Below are positions 26,203 to 38,679 of a stretch of DNA of 64,000 bases, piece by piece. The translations under genes were made by a program, and so were the position numbers. The stretch's first letter is position 1; each line of letters starts with the position of its first letter. Below the pieces are notes generated by a model, which ran no database searches, had not been told where the DNA came from, and was given only the letters and a program-made list of their open reading frames with translations. Source of the stretch: Phaeobacter sp. QD34_24 (lineage in GTDB: Bacteria; Pseudomonadota; Alphaproteobacteria; Rhodobacterales; Rhodobacteraceae); assembly GCF_028890115.1 (NCBI RefSeq), contig NZ_JARCJD010000015.1, positions 1 to 64,000 of the forward strand, read 5' to 3'.

Positions 26203-26999
26203 CAGGCCTCTTTCAGTTCAACGCCAGGTGCATAGGCAATAAAGAACGGGTTTGCGTAGCCGTCTTTGCCATAGATCAACGGAGTATGATCGTCGAACCG
26301 CACCACCTTGCCGCCTGCACCGCTCAGAACCGCATGGCCCGCAGCCGTATCCCACTCCATGGTGCGACCCACGCGCGGGTAAAGGTCCGCTTCTCCGGTG
26401 GCCACCAGGCAGAACTTGAGCGAGGAGCCTGCGCTCTTCATGTCCTTGACGCTGTACTTGTTGATATAGTCGTCGGTTGCCTGATCGCGATGCGATTTCG
26501 AAGCCACGACCATCAGCGCGGCATTGTCGCTGTCGGCCACCCGGATCGGAGCGGTCTCACCGATGGTTTCGGGAGCGAATGCGCCGGTCTCTTCGACGCT
26601 GGAGCCATCGGCCAGGGTGAAGAACATGCGGGCCTTGGCAGGCGCATAGACGACGCCGCGTGTCGGCACGCCCTTTTCCACCAGGGCGATGTTCACCGTG
26701 AAATCACCACGCCGGTGAATGAACTCCTTGGTGCCATCCAGAGGGTCCACGATCAGGAAGGTGTCGCCCTGCTCCTTGTGAGAGGCGCTTTGCTCTTCGG
26801 TGACCAGCATCACATCGGGAAAGGCCGCGCGCAAACCAGCCGAGATCAGGGCATCCGCAGCCTCATCCGCTTCGGTTACAGGGCTGTCATCAGATTTCAC
26901 CTTCACGTCGAAATCATCGGAATTGTAGATTTCCATGATCTTGTTGCCGGCCTCGATGGCCAGGCGGCGGATCACGGGAACAAGCTCTTCATAGGTCAA
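26202..26999 (-). CDS. cysQ: 3'(2'),5'-bisphosphate nucleotidase (PAP phosphatase) CysQ
   Basis: A 265-residue inositol-monophosphatase-fold enzyme. Metal motifs are VTEEQS, DPLDGTKEF (about 84-92) and WDTAAGHAVLSGAGG (about 214). CysQ removes the 3'-phosphate from PAP, the by-product of PAPS-dependent sulfotransferases and sulfate reduction. It starts with TTG at 26999, with GGAG seven bases upstream; no in-frame ATG is nearby. Its place in a glycan cluster that ends with a sulfotransferase suggests PAP recycling for that enzyme, beyond its general role. Confidence 0.9.
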   Translation of the reverse strand: MTYEELVPVIRRLAIEAGNKIMEIYNSDDFDVKVKSDDSPVTEADEAADALISAGLRAAFPDVMLVTEEQSASHKEQGDTFLIVDPLDGTKEFIHRRGDFTVNIALVEKGVPTRGVVYAPAKARMFFTLADGSSVEETGAFAPETIGETAPIRVADSDNAALMVVASKSHRDQATDDYINKYSVKDMKSAGSSLKFCLVATGEADLYPRVGRTMEWDTAAGHAVLSGAGGKVVRFDDHTPLIYGKDGYANPFFIAYAPGVELKEA

Positions 27000-27140
27000 A
27001 TGGCGTCTCCCGAGCCAAGGGTTAATTGAAAATTTGCCTGTGGCCCCTTATGATGTTTTCCGCATGGAACGGCAAGAAGTCCATACCAATATCCCAGAGC
27101 TACATCCCGATACCCCCAGGCGCAGCACACCATCAGTAAC

Positions 27141-27962
27141 ATGTTCCAGCTTCGAACGCAGAGATCGCCCTTTTCCGGCATCATCGCCTTGAGCGAAGTG
27201 GTGTTTCACAGCACCGTGCGCAGCGTGCGGTCGAAACACAACAACGCCTTTATCGCGCTGGGTCTCAACATCCTGCAGGCGGTCCTGTTCGTTGCCGCCT
27301 TCTATTTCATGTTTGCGGTGATGGGATTGCGCGGCTCCGCGATCCGCGGCGACTTTCTGCTTTATGTGATGTCGGGGATCTTCCTCTTCATGACCCATGC
27401 CAAGACGGTTGGTGCCGTTGCCGGCGCCGAAGGGCCAAGCAGCCCGATGATGCAACATGCGCCGATGAATACGATGGTGGCCATCCTATCGGCGGCGCTT
27501 GGCTCGCTCTATGTCCAGACGCTGTCGCTGCTGATCATCCTCTTCGTCTATCACGTCGCCTTTACCCCCGTGCATATCGAGGATCCGATTGGCGCCTATG
27601 GCATGGTCTTGCTCGCCTGGTTTACCGGCGCGTCCGTGGGGCTGTTGTTTCTCGTGATGAAGCCCTGGGCGCCCAGCGTGGTTGGGATCATCAGCACGGT
27701 CTATCAGCGGGCCAATATGATTGCCTCGGGCAAGATGTTCCTGGCCAACACCCTGCCCAGCTTCATGCTGGCGATGTTCGACTGGAACCCGCTGTTTCAC
27801 TGCATCGATCAATCGCGCGGCTTTGTCTTCATCAACTACAACCCCCATTACAGCAATTGGGAGTATGCCGCCTGGGTGGGGCTGGTCTTGGTGATGCTGG
27901 GCCTGATGGGCGATTTCTACACCCGGCGCCGCGCATCGATCAGCTGGAACGCACGCCGCTAG
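27141..27962 (+). CDS. ABC-2 type polysaccharide export permease (KpsM-like)
   Basis: A 273-residue integral membrane protein with about six membrane segments and a basic cytosolic N-terminus (STVRSVRSKHNNAFIAL), as in ABC-2 permeases that export capsule or O-antigen. No ATPase partner gene (KpsT-like) lies beside it. It is divergent from the cysQ-kdsB genes across a 141-base gap, with only a weak ribosome site. Its position at the edge of the glycan block suggests export of a Kdo-linked or sulfated glycan, but this is inferred from context only. Confidence 0.72.
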   Translation: MFQLRTQRSPFSGIIALSEVVFHSTVRSVRSKHNNAFIALGLNILQAVLFVAAFYFMFAVMGLRGSAIRGDFLLYVMSGIFLFMTHAKTVGAVAGAEGPSSPMMQHAPMNTMVAILSAALGSLYVQTLSLLIILFVYHVAFTPVHIEDPIGAYGMVLLAWFTGASVGLLFLVMKPWAPSVVGIISTVYQRANMIASGKMFLANTLPSFMLAMFDWNPLFHCIDQSRGFVFINYNPHYSNWEYAAWVGLVLVMLGLMGDFYTRRRASISWNARR

Positions 27963-27977
27963 GCGCATCAGTATCAG

Positions 27978-27999
27978 GACCTGAGCCCAGGCTCAGGTC
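27978..27999. terminator. convergent hairpin between the ABC permease and alkB
   Basis: GACCTGAGCC (27978-27987) and GGCTCAGGTC (27990-27999) form a perfect 10-bp inverted repeat with a very short loop. It covers the alkB stop codon and lies 15 bases after the permease stop. There is no T-run, so it may act as a shared 3' structure for both messages rather than as a full terminator. Confidence 0.45.
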
Positions 28000-28595
28000 A
28001 CCACCCGCAGGGTCAGGTTGAGCCGCCCACCTTTTGGCAAAAGCCGGGAGGACTTGAAGCGGATCCGGTCCACGCCGTGATAGGCGAGGCGCGCTTCACC
28101 CCCCATCACCACCACATCGCCGGAGCTGAGCCAGACCGAATCCGTCTTGCCGCCGCGCCCGGTGCCGCCCAGGCGCAACAGCCCGTCATCGCCCAAGGAG
28201 ATCGAGACCACCGGATAGGAGAAATCCGCCTCGTCCTTGTCCTGATGCAGGCCCATCCTGGCGCCTTCCCCGTAGTAGTTGACCAGGCAGCAATCGGGCA
28301 GGCGCTCCAGCCCGGTCAGATCGCCCCAGATCGACAGGATCGGATCCGGGATCGCGGGCCAGTCCTGGCCGCGCGGATGCTGCTTCTCGTAGCGATAGCC
28401 CTCGGCATCGGAGTACCAGCCATAGGCGCCGGCCGAGGTCATCCGCACGGACATCTGCCCACCAGACGGCACCTTCGGAGAGAACAGCGGCGCCGCCTTC
28501 AGAATCGGGCGCAGCGCCTCGATCAACTCGCGCTGCCGGGCGGGGTCCAGATAGGATTTGTAAATCTCGAATCCGCGCAGGCGCAACTTGCTCAT
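27993..28595 (-). CDS. alkB: alpha-ketoglutarate-dependent DNA/RNA demethylase AlkB
   Basis: A 200-residue Fe(II)/2-oxoglutarate dioxygenase. Iron ligands are H117 and D119 in GLHQDKDE and H173 in AYHGVDRI; the 2-oxoglutarate signature RLNLTLR (R-x-N-x-T-x-R) is at about 191-197. It removes 1-methyladenine and 3-methylcytosine lesions. The ATG at 28595 gives the usual AlkB length; upstream extension is not family-like. It is divergent from dnaK and shares a 211-base promoter region with it. Confidence 0.93.
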   Translation of the reverse strand: MSKLRLRGFEIYKSYLDPARQRELIEALRPILKAAPLFSPKVPSGGQMSVRMTSAGAYGWYSDAEGYRYEKQHPRGQDWPAIPDPILSIWGDLTGLERLPDCCLVNYYGEGARMGLHQDKDEADFSYPVVSISLGDDGLLRLGGTGRGGKTDSVWLSSGDVVVMGGEARLAYHGVDRIRFKSSRLLPKGGRLNLTLRVVT

Positions 28596-28670
28596 CGCCG
28601 TTATCTCATCCTTAACCACACCCCTTGCAAAAAAGCGCATTGAATCGTCTTTCTCGACGCGTTCTGGCGG

Positions 28671-28699
28671 TTGCAGGGGCAAAATCTGCTCCCTATATA
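28671..28699 (+). promoter_or_regulatory. heat-shock (RpoH)-like promoter of dnaK
   Basis: TTGCAG (28671-28676) and CCCTATATA (28691-28699) are spaced as in alphaproteobacterial RpoH promoters (a CTTG-like -35 and a CCTATAT-like -10, 18 bases between the TTG and CCTAT cores). The start point would be near 28706, giving a leader of about 100 bases before the dnaK ATG. No CIRCE repeat was seen. Confidence 0.55.
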
Positions 28700-28806
28700 C
28701 GCCCTGACGCCGAGAGATGCAGACCTCTCGGCACCGAAATCGGGGGCTGGATGCCAAAACGGGTCCGGTCTTCGGGAAATCGCCTTGAAAAGAAAAGGGA
28801 TCGAAA

Positions 28807-30726
28807 ATGAGCAAAGTTATCGGGATCGACCTCGGGACCACCAACTCCTGCGTCGCCATCATGGACGGCTCGCAGCCCCGCGTCATCGAAAACGCCGAAG
28901 GTGCGCGCACCACGCCCTCCATCGTGGCCTTCACCGATGAAGAGCGCCTGGTCGGCCAACCCGCCAAGCGTCAGGCCGTCACCAACCCGGACAACACCAT
29001 CTTTGGCGTCAAGCGCCTGATCGGTCGCCGGTTCGACGATGCCGACCTGGCAAAAGACAAGAAAAACCTGCCGTTCAACGTGATCAACGGCGGCAATGGC
29101 GATGCATGGGTCGAAGCCAAGGGTGAGAAATACTCCCCGAGCCAGATTTCGGCCTTCATCCTCGGCAAGATGAAAGAGACCGCGGAGTCCTACCTCGGTG
29201 AGGAAGTGACCCAGGCCGTCATCACCGTGCCTGCCTATTTCAACGACGCCCAGCGTCAGGCCACCAAGGACGCGGGCAAGATCGCGGGCCTGGAAGTGCT
29301 GCGCATCATCAACGAGCCGACCGCCGCCGCGCTGGCCTATGGTCTCGACAAGGAAGACACCCAGACCATCGCGGTTTATGACCTTGGTGGTGGTACCTTC
29401 GACGTGACCATCCTGGAAATCGACGACGGCCTGTTTGAAGTGAAATCCACCAACGGTGACACCTTCCTCGGTGGTGAAGACTTCGACATGCGCATCGTCA
29501 ACTACCTGGCGGACGAGTTCAAGAAAGAGCACGGCGTCGACCTGACCAAGGACAAGATGGCCCTGCAGCGCCTGAAAGAGGCGGCTGAAAAGGCGAAGAT
29601 CGAACTGTCCTCCAGCTCGCAGACCGAAATCAACCAGCCGTTCATCTCGATGGATCCTTCCTCGGGCCAGCCGCTGCACATGGTCATGAAACTGACCCGC
29701 GCCAAGCTGGAATCGCTGGTGGGTGACCTGATCAAGGCCTCGATGAAGCCCTGCCAGGCAGCTCTGAAAGACGCCGGCCTGTCCGCGTCCGACATCGATG
29801 AGGTGGTTCTGGTCGGCGGTATGACCCGCATGCCCAAAGTCATCGAAGAGGTGACCAAGTTCTTCGGCAAGGAACCCCACAAGGGTGTGAACCCGGACGA
29901 AGTGGTTGCCATGGGCGCCGCCATCCAGGCCGGTGTTCTGCAGGGTGACGTGAAAGACGTGGTTCTGCTGGACGTGACCCCGCTGTCCTTGGGTATCGAA
30001 ACCCTGGGCGGTGTCTTCACCCGTCTGATCGACCGCAACACCACCATCCCGACGAAAAAGTCCCAGGTCTTCTCGACCGCCGAGGACAACCAGAACGCCG
30101 TGACCATTCGCGTGTTCCAGGGTGAGCGTGAGATGGCGGCCGACAACAAGATGCTGGGTCAGTTCAACCTCGAGGAAATCCCGCCCGCACCGCGCGGCAT
30201 GCCTCAGATCGAGGTGACCTTCGACATCGACGCCAACGGCATCGTTTCGGTCGGCGCCAAGGACAAGGCGACCGGCAAGGAGCAGACCATCACCATCCAG
30301 GCATCCGGCGGTCTGTCGGACGAGGATATCGAACAGATGGTCAAGGACGCCGAGGAGAACGCCGAGGCGGACAAGGAACGCCGCGAGCTGATCGAAGCCA
30401 AGAACCAGGCCGAAAGCCTCATCCACTCGACCGAGAAATCGCTCGAGGAGCACGGCGACAAGGTCGACCCCTCCACCGTCGAAGTGATCGAACTGGCGGT
30501 TGCGGCGCTGAAGGATGACCTGGAAAGCGACAAGGCCAACGCCGAAAAGATCAAGGTCGGCATCCAGAACGTCACCGAAGCGGCGATGAAACTGGGCGAG
30601 GCGATCTACAAGGCACAAGCCGAAGAGGCTGACGACGAACCCGCCGCCGCCGATGAGGCTGCTGCCTCTGGGGACGACGACATCGTTGATGCCGAATTCG
30701 AAGACCTGGACGACGACAAGCGTTAA
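28807..30726 (+). CDS. dnaK: chaperone DnaK (Hsp70)
   Basis: A 639-residue Hsp70 of normal length. The ATPase domain (1-385) opens with [16 protein letters not shown] and includes the phosphate loop [14 protein letters not shown]; the substrate domain follows, and the tail ends in the acidic EFEDLDDDK. It folds and protects proteins with DnaJ and GrpE. The ATG has an AAGGGA site. A heat-shock-like promoter lies upstream and a hairpin with a T-run separates it from dnaJ. Confidence 0.99.
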   Translation: MSKVIGIDLGTTNSCVAIMDGSQPRVIENAEGARTTPSIVAFTDEERLVGQPAKRQAVTNPDNTIFGVKRLIGRRFDDADLAKDKKNLPFNVINGGNGDAWVEAKGEKYSPSQISAFILGKMKETAESYLGEEVTQAVITVPAYFNDAQRQATKDAGKIAGLEVLRIINEPTAAALAYGLDKEDTQTIAVYDLGGGTFDVTILEIDDGLFEVKSTNGDTFLGGEDFDMRIVNYLADEFKKEHGVDLTKDKMALQRLKEAAEKAKIELSSSSQTEINQPFISMDPSSGQPLHMVMKLTRAKLESLVGDLIKASMKPCQAALKDAGLSASDIDEVVLVGGMTRMPKVIEEVTKFFGKEPHKGVNPDEVVAMGAAIQAGVLQGDVKDVVLLDVTPLSLGIETLGGVFTRLIDRNTTIPTKKSQVFSTAEDNQNAVTIRVFQGEREMAADNKMLGQFNLEEIPPAPRGMPQIEVTFDIDANGIVSVGAKDKATGKEQTITIQASGGLSDEDIEQMVKDAEENAEADKERRELIEAKNQAESLIHSTEKSLEEHGDKVDPSTVEVIELAVAALKDDLESDKANAEKIKVGIQNVTEAAMKLGEAIYKAQAEEADDEPAAADEAAASGDDDIVDAEFEDLDDDKR

Positions 30727-30748
30727 GGCCTGATACTCAGGCTTGACC

Positions 30749-30783
30749 ACGGGCCGGTCCGCATCCCGGGCTGGCCCGTTTTT
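30749..30783 (+). terminator. intercistronic terminator/attenuator between dnaK and dnaJ
   Basis: ACGGGCC (30749-30755) pairs with GGCCCGT (30773-30779) and is followed by five T residues (30779-30783). A smaller hairpin, GCCTGA/TCAGGC, lies just upstream at 30728-30742. The arrangement would reduce read-through into dnaJ, keeping DnaK in excess over DnaJ. Confidence 0.7.
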
Positions 30784-30807
30784 CGTTGAGGCAGAAGGAA
30801 TACACCG

Positions 30808-31965
<1,158 letters not shown>

Positions 31966-31998
31966 GCGCCTTGCATGGCTTTTTCGGAATACTATCGC

Positions 31999-32026
31999 AA
32001 AAACGCCCCTCATCGGGGCGTTTTTT
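31999..32026 (+). terminator. strong intrinsic terminator after dnaJ
   Basis: AAAAACGCCCC (31999-32009) and GGGGCGTTTTT (32015-32025) form an 11-bp stem with a TCATC loop, with T residues continuing to 32026. This ends the dnaKJ transcript. Confidence 0.9.
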
Positions 32027-32108
32027 CTTTCTTAACCAAATCCAGCCGCCATTTGATAGGGATGAGTTAGCCTTGATATCGCCAACCTGGTGATCATGGG
32101 GGACGATC

Positions 32109-32873
32109 ATGGGGAAAGCAGGCGCATCCCGGAACGAGACCTTGCCGCTGTTTGATTGCAGTGACGAGGCACGCGCCGCCCTGCTGCCCGCAGGCCGCCT
32201 GCCCTCCTACATCAAGGATCATCGCGCCCGGCTGCGCAAACGCTTCATTGACGGCGGCGCGGCGGCGATGCCGGATTATGAGCTGCTGGAACTGGTGCTG
32301 TTCCGCTCCATCCCCCGCAAGGATGTGAAACCGCTGGCGCGCAGGCTGATGGATACCTTCGGCGACTTCAACCGTGTCGTGACCGCACCGACCGAGCGCT
32401 TGTTGCAGGTCAAGGGGATCGGCGAAGCGGTGATCACCGATCTCAAGGTGATAGAGGCCGCGGCGCATCGCATGGCGCGGGCGCGGATCATGCAGCGTCA
32501 TGTGCTCTCGGGTTGGGATGCGCTGCTGGACTATTGCCATACCACCATGTCCCATTCCGAGGTGGAACAGTTCCGCGTCTTGTTCCTTGATCGCAAGAAC
32601 GTGCTGATCGCGGATGAAGAACAGGCGCGGGGTACGGTGGACCATGTGCCGGTCTATCCCCGCGAAGTGGCCAAACGCGCGCTGGAGATGAACGCCAGCG
32701 CGGTGATCCTGGTGCACAATCACCCCTCAGGCGATCCCACTCCTTCGGAAAGTGATATCTCCATGACCGCAAGCGTGGCGGCTGCGCTCACTGTCTTGGG
32801 GATCGCGCTGCATGACCATCTGATCATCGGCAAATCCAGCGAGCTCAGCTTTCGCAGCCACGGCTATCTTTGA
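32109..32873 (+). CDS. radC: RadC/MPN-domain (JAMM) protein
   Basis: A 254-residue RadC-family protein. The N-terminal helix-hairpin-helix region (VKGIGEAVITDLK) is followed by the JAMM metal motif HNHPSGDPTPSESD near residue 203. The biochemical function of RadC is unsettled; the older DNA-repair name is doubtful in E. coli. The ATG at 32109 has a GGGGGA site. It stands alone after the dnaJ terminator and converges on a strong palindrome at 32945. Confidence 0.92.
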   Translation: MGKAGASRNETLPLFDCSDEARAALLPAGRLPSYIKDHRARLRKRFIDGGAAAMPDYELLELVLFRSIPRKDVKPLARRLMDTFGDFNRVVTAPTERLLQVKGIGEAVITDLKVIEAAAHRMARARIMQRHVLSGWDALLDYCHTTMSHSEVEQFRVLFLDRKNVLIADEEQARGTVDHVPVYPREVAKRALEMNASAVILVHNHPSGDPTPSESDISMTASVAAALTVLGIALHDHLIIGKSSELSFRSHGYL

Positions 32874-32944
32874 TCCAAATTTGGCAAACGTGGCTCTCCC
32901 AGCCGCCGCAGGTGGCCTGTCTACGCCATGCCCCCTTGACGGAG

Positions 32945-32990
32945 TTGGGCGTAGCGCCGCGCGATGCGCGGCGCTACGCCCAAGGGTTTT
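32945..32990. repeat. 18-bp perfect palindrome between convergent radC and the PstS/OmpA gene
   Basis: TTGGGCGTAGCGCCGCGC (32945-32962), a GAT loop, and the exact complement (32966-32983), followed by GGGTTTT. It could terminate radC. Its core GCGCCGCGC...GCGCGGCGC is shared with the palindrome at 7521-7551, which points to a repeated intergenic element. The rest of 32874-33067 shows no gene. Confidence 0.6.
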
Positions 32991-33067
32991 CGATGCATCT
33001 GTGATGCGGCGACAAACGCGCGGGAGCGCTCCACTCCATCGGCAGCAAAGCGCCCTGTACTGCCCAG

Positions 33068-34624
33068 TCAGCGCACCCAGACCTCGACCCGGCGGTTGGC
33101 TTCGCGCCCCCAGGCACTATCGTCGCAGGCCATTGGCAAGGCTTCGCCAAAGGCTGCCACTTCAATTTCCACCCGATCCAGGTTCGCGGTCTCTGCCGCG
33201 GCAATCACCGCATCGCGAACGGATTTGGCCCGCTTCAAGGCGATCTGGCGGTTCATAGCCGCCGGGCCGTCGCCATCCGAGAAGCCGACGAATAGCAGGC
33301 GGCTGGCATCATGGACCCCGGCCTCCAGCGCCCGGCTCAATTGCTCGATATTGCTGCGCGACTGGGCATCGGGCCGGGTCGAACCGGGCTCGAACCGAAA
33401 GGAGGTGGTCAATCGCGTGAAGCCGCGCAAGGTCTTGACCAGGCGCTGCAGCTCTTCAAGATCGACCTCCGGCCCCGCCGCCTGGATGGCATTGGCGATC
33501 CGGTCCCCCTGCACGGCCAGAGCAATGCGCTCCGGTGCCTGATCCACGAACCCCGCCCGACGGATCACGATCTGCGCCCCCGGGCCACGCACATAGTTGA
33601 GGAAATCCCGCGCCACTTTCGGCAGGCGGCGTTCCGGAAGGTACAGGAACATCGGAGAGGTCAGCGGGTAATCCTCGGTCTTGATCGATCGCCGCGTTGC
33701 CCGCAGGGAAAACCCGCAAGTCCCGGTGAGCGTCAGCGCCCGCGCCGTGCCGGTATTGGCAAAGCTGCCGATTCCAATGGCGAAGGGATCGGTGGCAACC
33801 ACCCGCACAAGGGTACTGTGGCGATCATGTCGACGCAGACCCGGCGCAAGCGCGGCCTCTACCGGCGCCATCAGCTTGTCCTCAAATGCCTGCACCAGCC
33901 CCGATCCCGCGACCGGCAGATGCAGGGAGATCGGCGCATCCGCACCGCCAAGCGCCGACCAATTGCTGATCTCTCCTGAAAAGACCGACACCAGCTGCGG
34001 CAGAGAGATGCTTTGCACCGGGTTCTCTGGCGAGACCAGCGGCACCATGGCATCCAGCGCCAGAACCCGGCTGCGGGCCGGGCCGGTCATATCCCCCATG
34101 CCCGCTTCGCGCGCCCGCTCGCGCTCTGAGGCACGGATCTCACGCAGGGCCATGACGATATCCGCCTCATCGGCAAGAAGATCCGCAAAGCCTTCATCGG
34201 TATTGCTGACGAAGAAGCTGAACCGCGCCACCGGGCGCCCGGCACCGCGCATCAGAACATATTCGAAGTTGCCCTCTGGCAAGGCATCGCGCCGGGTCTG
34301 GTAACCATTGCGCAGGGCAAAGCCCTCAATCAGCGCAGGCAGCAGAACCTCTGCCATGCTGGATGAACCGGACAAGGAGATCTCGGCCACGAAATCCGAC
34401 AGGCTGGGACAGCCCGGACCATCGCAGGTGACCCCGGATCCATCGACGGTCAGCTCTCCGAACTTCGTGTCCACGCGGTAGTATTCGCCGTCAAATCCCA
34501 GCAGGTTGCCAGTGATTTCCACCGCACCATCGGGAGAGGACAGGGTCACATCCTGCGCAAAAAGTGGCAGGGCGGTGCCGGACAGAAGAAGTGCGGCGCA
34601 GATCGCCGCACGCAAGAAAGCCAT
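33068..34624 (-). CDS. PstS-like substrate-binding domain fused to OmpA peptidoglycan-binding domain
   Basis: A 518-residue exported protein. A signal peptide of about 23 residues ends in LPLFA. Residues about 80-370 resemble phosphate-type periplasmic binding proteins (SGSSSMAEVLLPALIEGF, VFSGEISNWSALGG). Residues about 400-518 form an OmpA C-terminal domain ending in ANRRVEVWVR, which binds peptidoglycan. A cell-wall-anchored ligand receptor is implied; the ligand is unknown and no Pst transporter lies nearby. It is transcribed 24 bases after a short exported protein of unknown family, probably as one operon. Confidence 0.82.
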   Translation of the reverse strand: MAFLRAAICAALLLSGTALPLFAQDVTLSSPDGAVEITGNLLGFDGEYYRVDTKFGELTVDGSGVTCDGPGCPSLSDFVAEISLSGSSSMAEVLLPALIEGFALRNGYQTRRDALPEGNFEYVLMRGAGRPVARFSFFVSNTDEGFADLLADEADIVMALREIRASERERAREAGMGDMTGPARSRVLALDAMVPLVSPENPVQSISLPQLVSVFSGEISNWSALGGADAPISLHLPVAGSGLVQAFEDKLMAPVEAALAPGLRRHDRHSTLVRVVATDPFAIGIGSFANTGTARALTLTGTCGFSLRATRRSIKTEDYPLTSPMFLYLPERRLPKVARDFLNYVRGPGAQIVIRRAGFVDQAPERIALAVQGDRIANAIQAAGPEVDLEELQRLVKTLRGFTRLTTSFRFEPGSTRPDAQSRSNIEQLSRALEAGVHDASRLLFVGFSDGDGPAAMNRQIALKRAKSVRDAVIAAAETANLDRVEIEVAAFGEALPMACDDSAWGREANRRVEVWVR

Positions 34625-34648
34625 GAGAAATCCTGAAACAGTCGCAGA

Positions 34649-35599
34649 TCAGTTGGCGGCGATTTTCAGGTTTTCCAGCAGATTATTCAACACCAGAAAG
34701 TCACCCTCGGCGGTGCAATCGGGCATTGCAAGGGTCAGATCCCGTGTGCGCAGCCGTTGATCGTCGCTCGCCGTGCCCAGTGTCAGTACCTGCGCCTCGA
34801 TATCGCGTCCGCAATTGATCGCGGTGATCTCGGTTTCCACGCTCAGATCGACCGTGCTGCCCTGCTCCGATCCGCGGGCTAGGCTGTAGACCTCGGCCAG
34901 GCGCGGCGCGAGTTGATCCGCGTCGCCAAGGCGCAGCATCCGGCCCTGACCGGCCTCCGGATCGGAACCATGCCAGACGTGACCGGCTGCACCATATTCG
35001 GCACCGTTTTCGCGGGCGTGGATCTCAAAGCCGCTGTTGCCGCTCCACTGCAGCACGACACGGTCCACCTCGGCCAGATCGGGCACAGGCACCGCGGCGA
35101 CCTCTGCCTTGCCACCTTCGGGTTCAAGGATGAAAACAGCGGTGGATGCCAGCGCCGGAACCATCTGACGCCAAGCGCCTGCCTCATCCAGGGCCGTGGT
35201 GAACATCATGCCATGGTGATGCACCGTCAACCGCGCACCGGCCTGACAGGGGGCCGAGACGGCGATATCGACCATGGCGCCGGGGCGCGCAAGGGCGGTC
35301 ACCGCAAGCGCACAATCCTCTGCGGCGGCCAGCGTGGCCGGGCCCGGGGTTTCGCCCTGCAGATCCTGAGCCTCGGCACGCGGCACCGAGGTCAGCGTGA
35401 TATTCTCGATCTTGAAAGCGCCGCTTTCAGGTTCCGCCGGGATCTGCAGAGCCTGTGCCCCCGATGCAGCCACATCGACAGAAGCGGATTGTCCGGGCGC
35501 ATCCAACGACCGGGGCGGGGCTGACTGCTGCATGAAGAAGCCAATCCCCAAGGCGCAGACCATGGTCGCGCCACTCAATATCAATACTCGCTTGTCCAT
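34649..35599 (-). CDS. membrane-anchored or secreted protein of unknown function
   Basis: A 316-residue protein I do not recognise. An N-terminal membrane or signal segment (VLILSGATMVCALGIGFFM, about 4-22) is followed by a Pro/Ala-rich linker and a probably beta-rich exported domain with four Cys residues that could pair. A region around SAPCQAGARLTVHHHG and the later TAVFILEPEGG recall carbohydrate or Ig-like folds, but this is weak. The ATG at 35599 has GGAG ten bases upstream. It probably forms an operon with the PstS/OmpA protein downstream, suggesting a shared envelope role. Confidence 0.7.
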   Translation of the reverse strand: MDKRVLILSGATMVCALGIGFFMQQSAPPRSLDAPGQSASVDVAASGAQALQIPAEPESGAFKIENITLTSVPRAEAQDLQGETPGPATLAAAEDCALAVTALARPGAMVDIAVSAPCQAGARLTVHHHGMMFTTALDEAGAWRQMVPALASTAVFILEPEGGKAEVAAVPVPDLAEVDRVVLQWSGNSGFEIHARENGAEYGAAGHVWHGSDPEAGQGRMLRLGDADQLAPRLAEVYSLARGSEQGSTVDLSVETEITAINCGRDIEAQVLTLGTASDDQRLRTRDLTLAMPDCTAEGDFLVLNNLLENLKIAAN

Positions 35600-35645
35600 C
35601 GTCACAGGCTCCACCCCCAGAATAGGTTAAGGAACTGTAACAAGC

Positions 35646-35670
35646 AAAAGGCGGCCAGTTTGTGGCCGCC
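35646..35670 (-). terminator. intrinsic terminator downstream of secA (distal)
   Basis: On the minus strand GGCGGCCA, a five-base loop and TGGCCGCC are followed by TTTTGC. It sits 110 bases after the secA stop and 47 before the start of the next minus-strand gene, so it separates the two transcripts. Confidence 0.75.
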
Positions 35671-35712
35671 CGCAGGTGAGATTCAGGCAAAATAAAGAGA
35701 ATTTTAACGTCT

Positions 35713-35742
35713 GCGTCCGACCGAAAAGACCCGGTCGGACGC
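35713..35742 (-). terminator. hairpin downstream of secA (proximal)
   Basis: GCGTCCGACCG (35713-35723) and CGGTCGGACGC (35732-35742) form a perfect 11-bp stem with an eight-base loop, 38 bases after the secA stop. Only a weak A/T stretch follows on the minus strand, so it is probably a 3'-end protective stem placed before the distal terminator. Confidence 0.6.
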
Positions 35743-35779
35743 CTGTGATTTCATCTCGCCAAGCTGCCGGATTTCCCGG

Positions 35780-38500
<2,721 letters not shown>

Positions 38501-38679
38501 GTGCTCTCCAACAGTCCTGTCATGGCTTCCGTTCTCAGGCAGGCTTGCCCGCCCTGCCCGCAACCCATAAACAAAGGTGGAAACGACGGTGCTGCCCAAT
38601 AGCCCCTAGGCGATGTAAGCGGCAGCCATTTAAGTGTCAACGCCGCGCCATGCTGCGGCCCGGGAATAGGAAGAATTCA

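Noticed and set aside
28693-30750. A 685-codon open frame antisense to dnaK.
   Set aside because: It mirrors dnaK codon bias in high-GC DNA, has no ribosome site and its translation is His/Gly/Leu-rich with no domain. The sense frame is certain.
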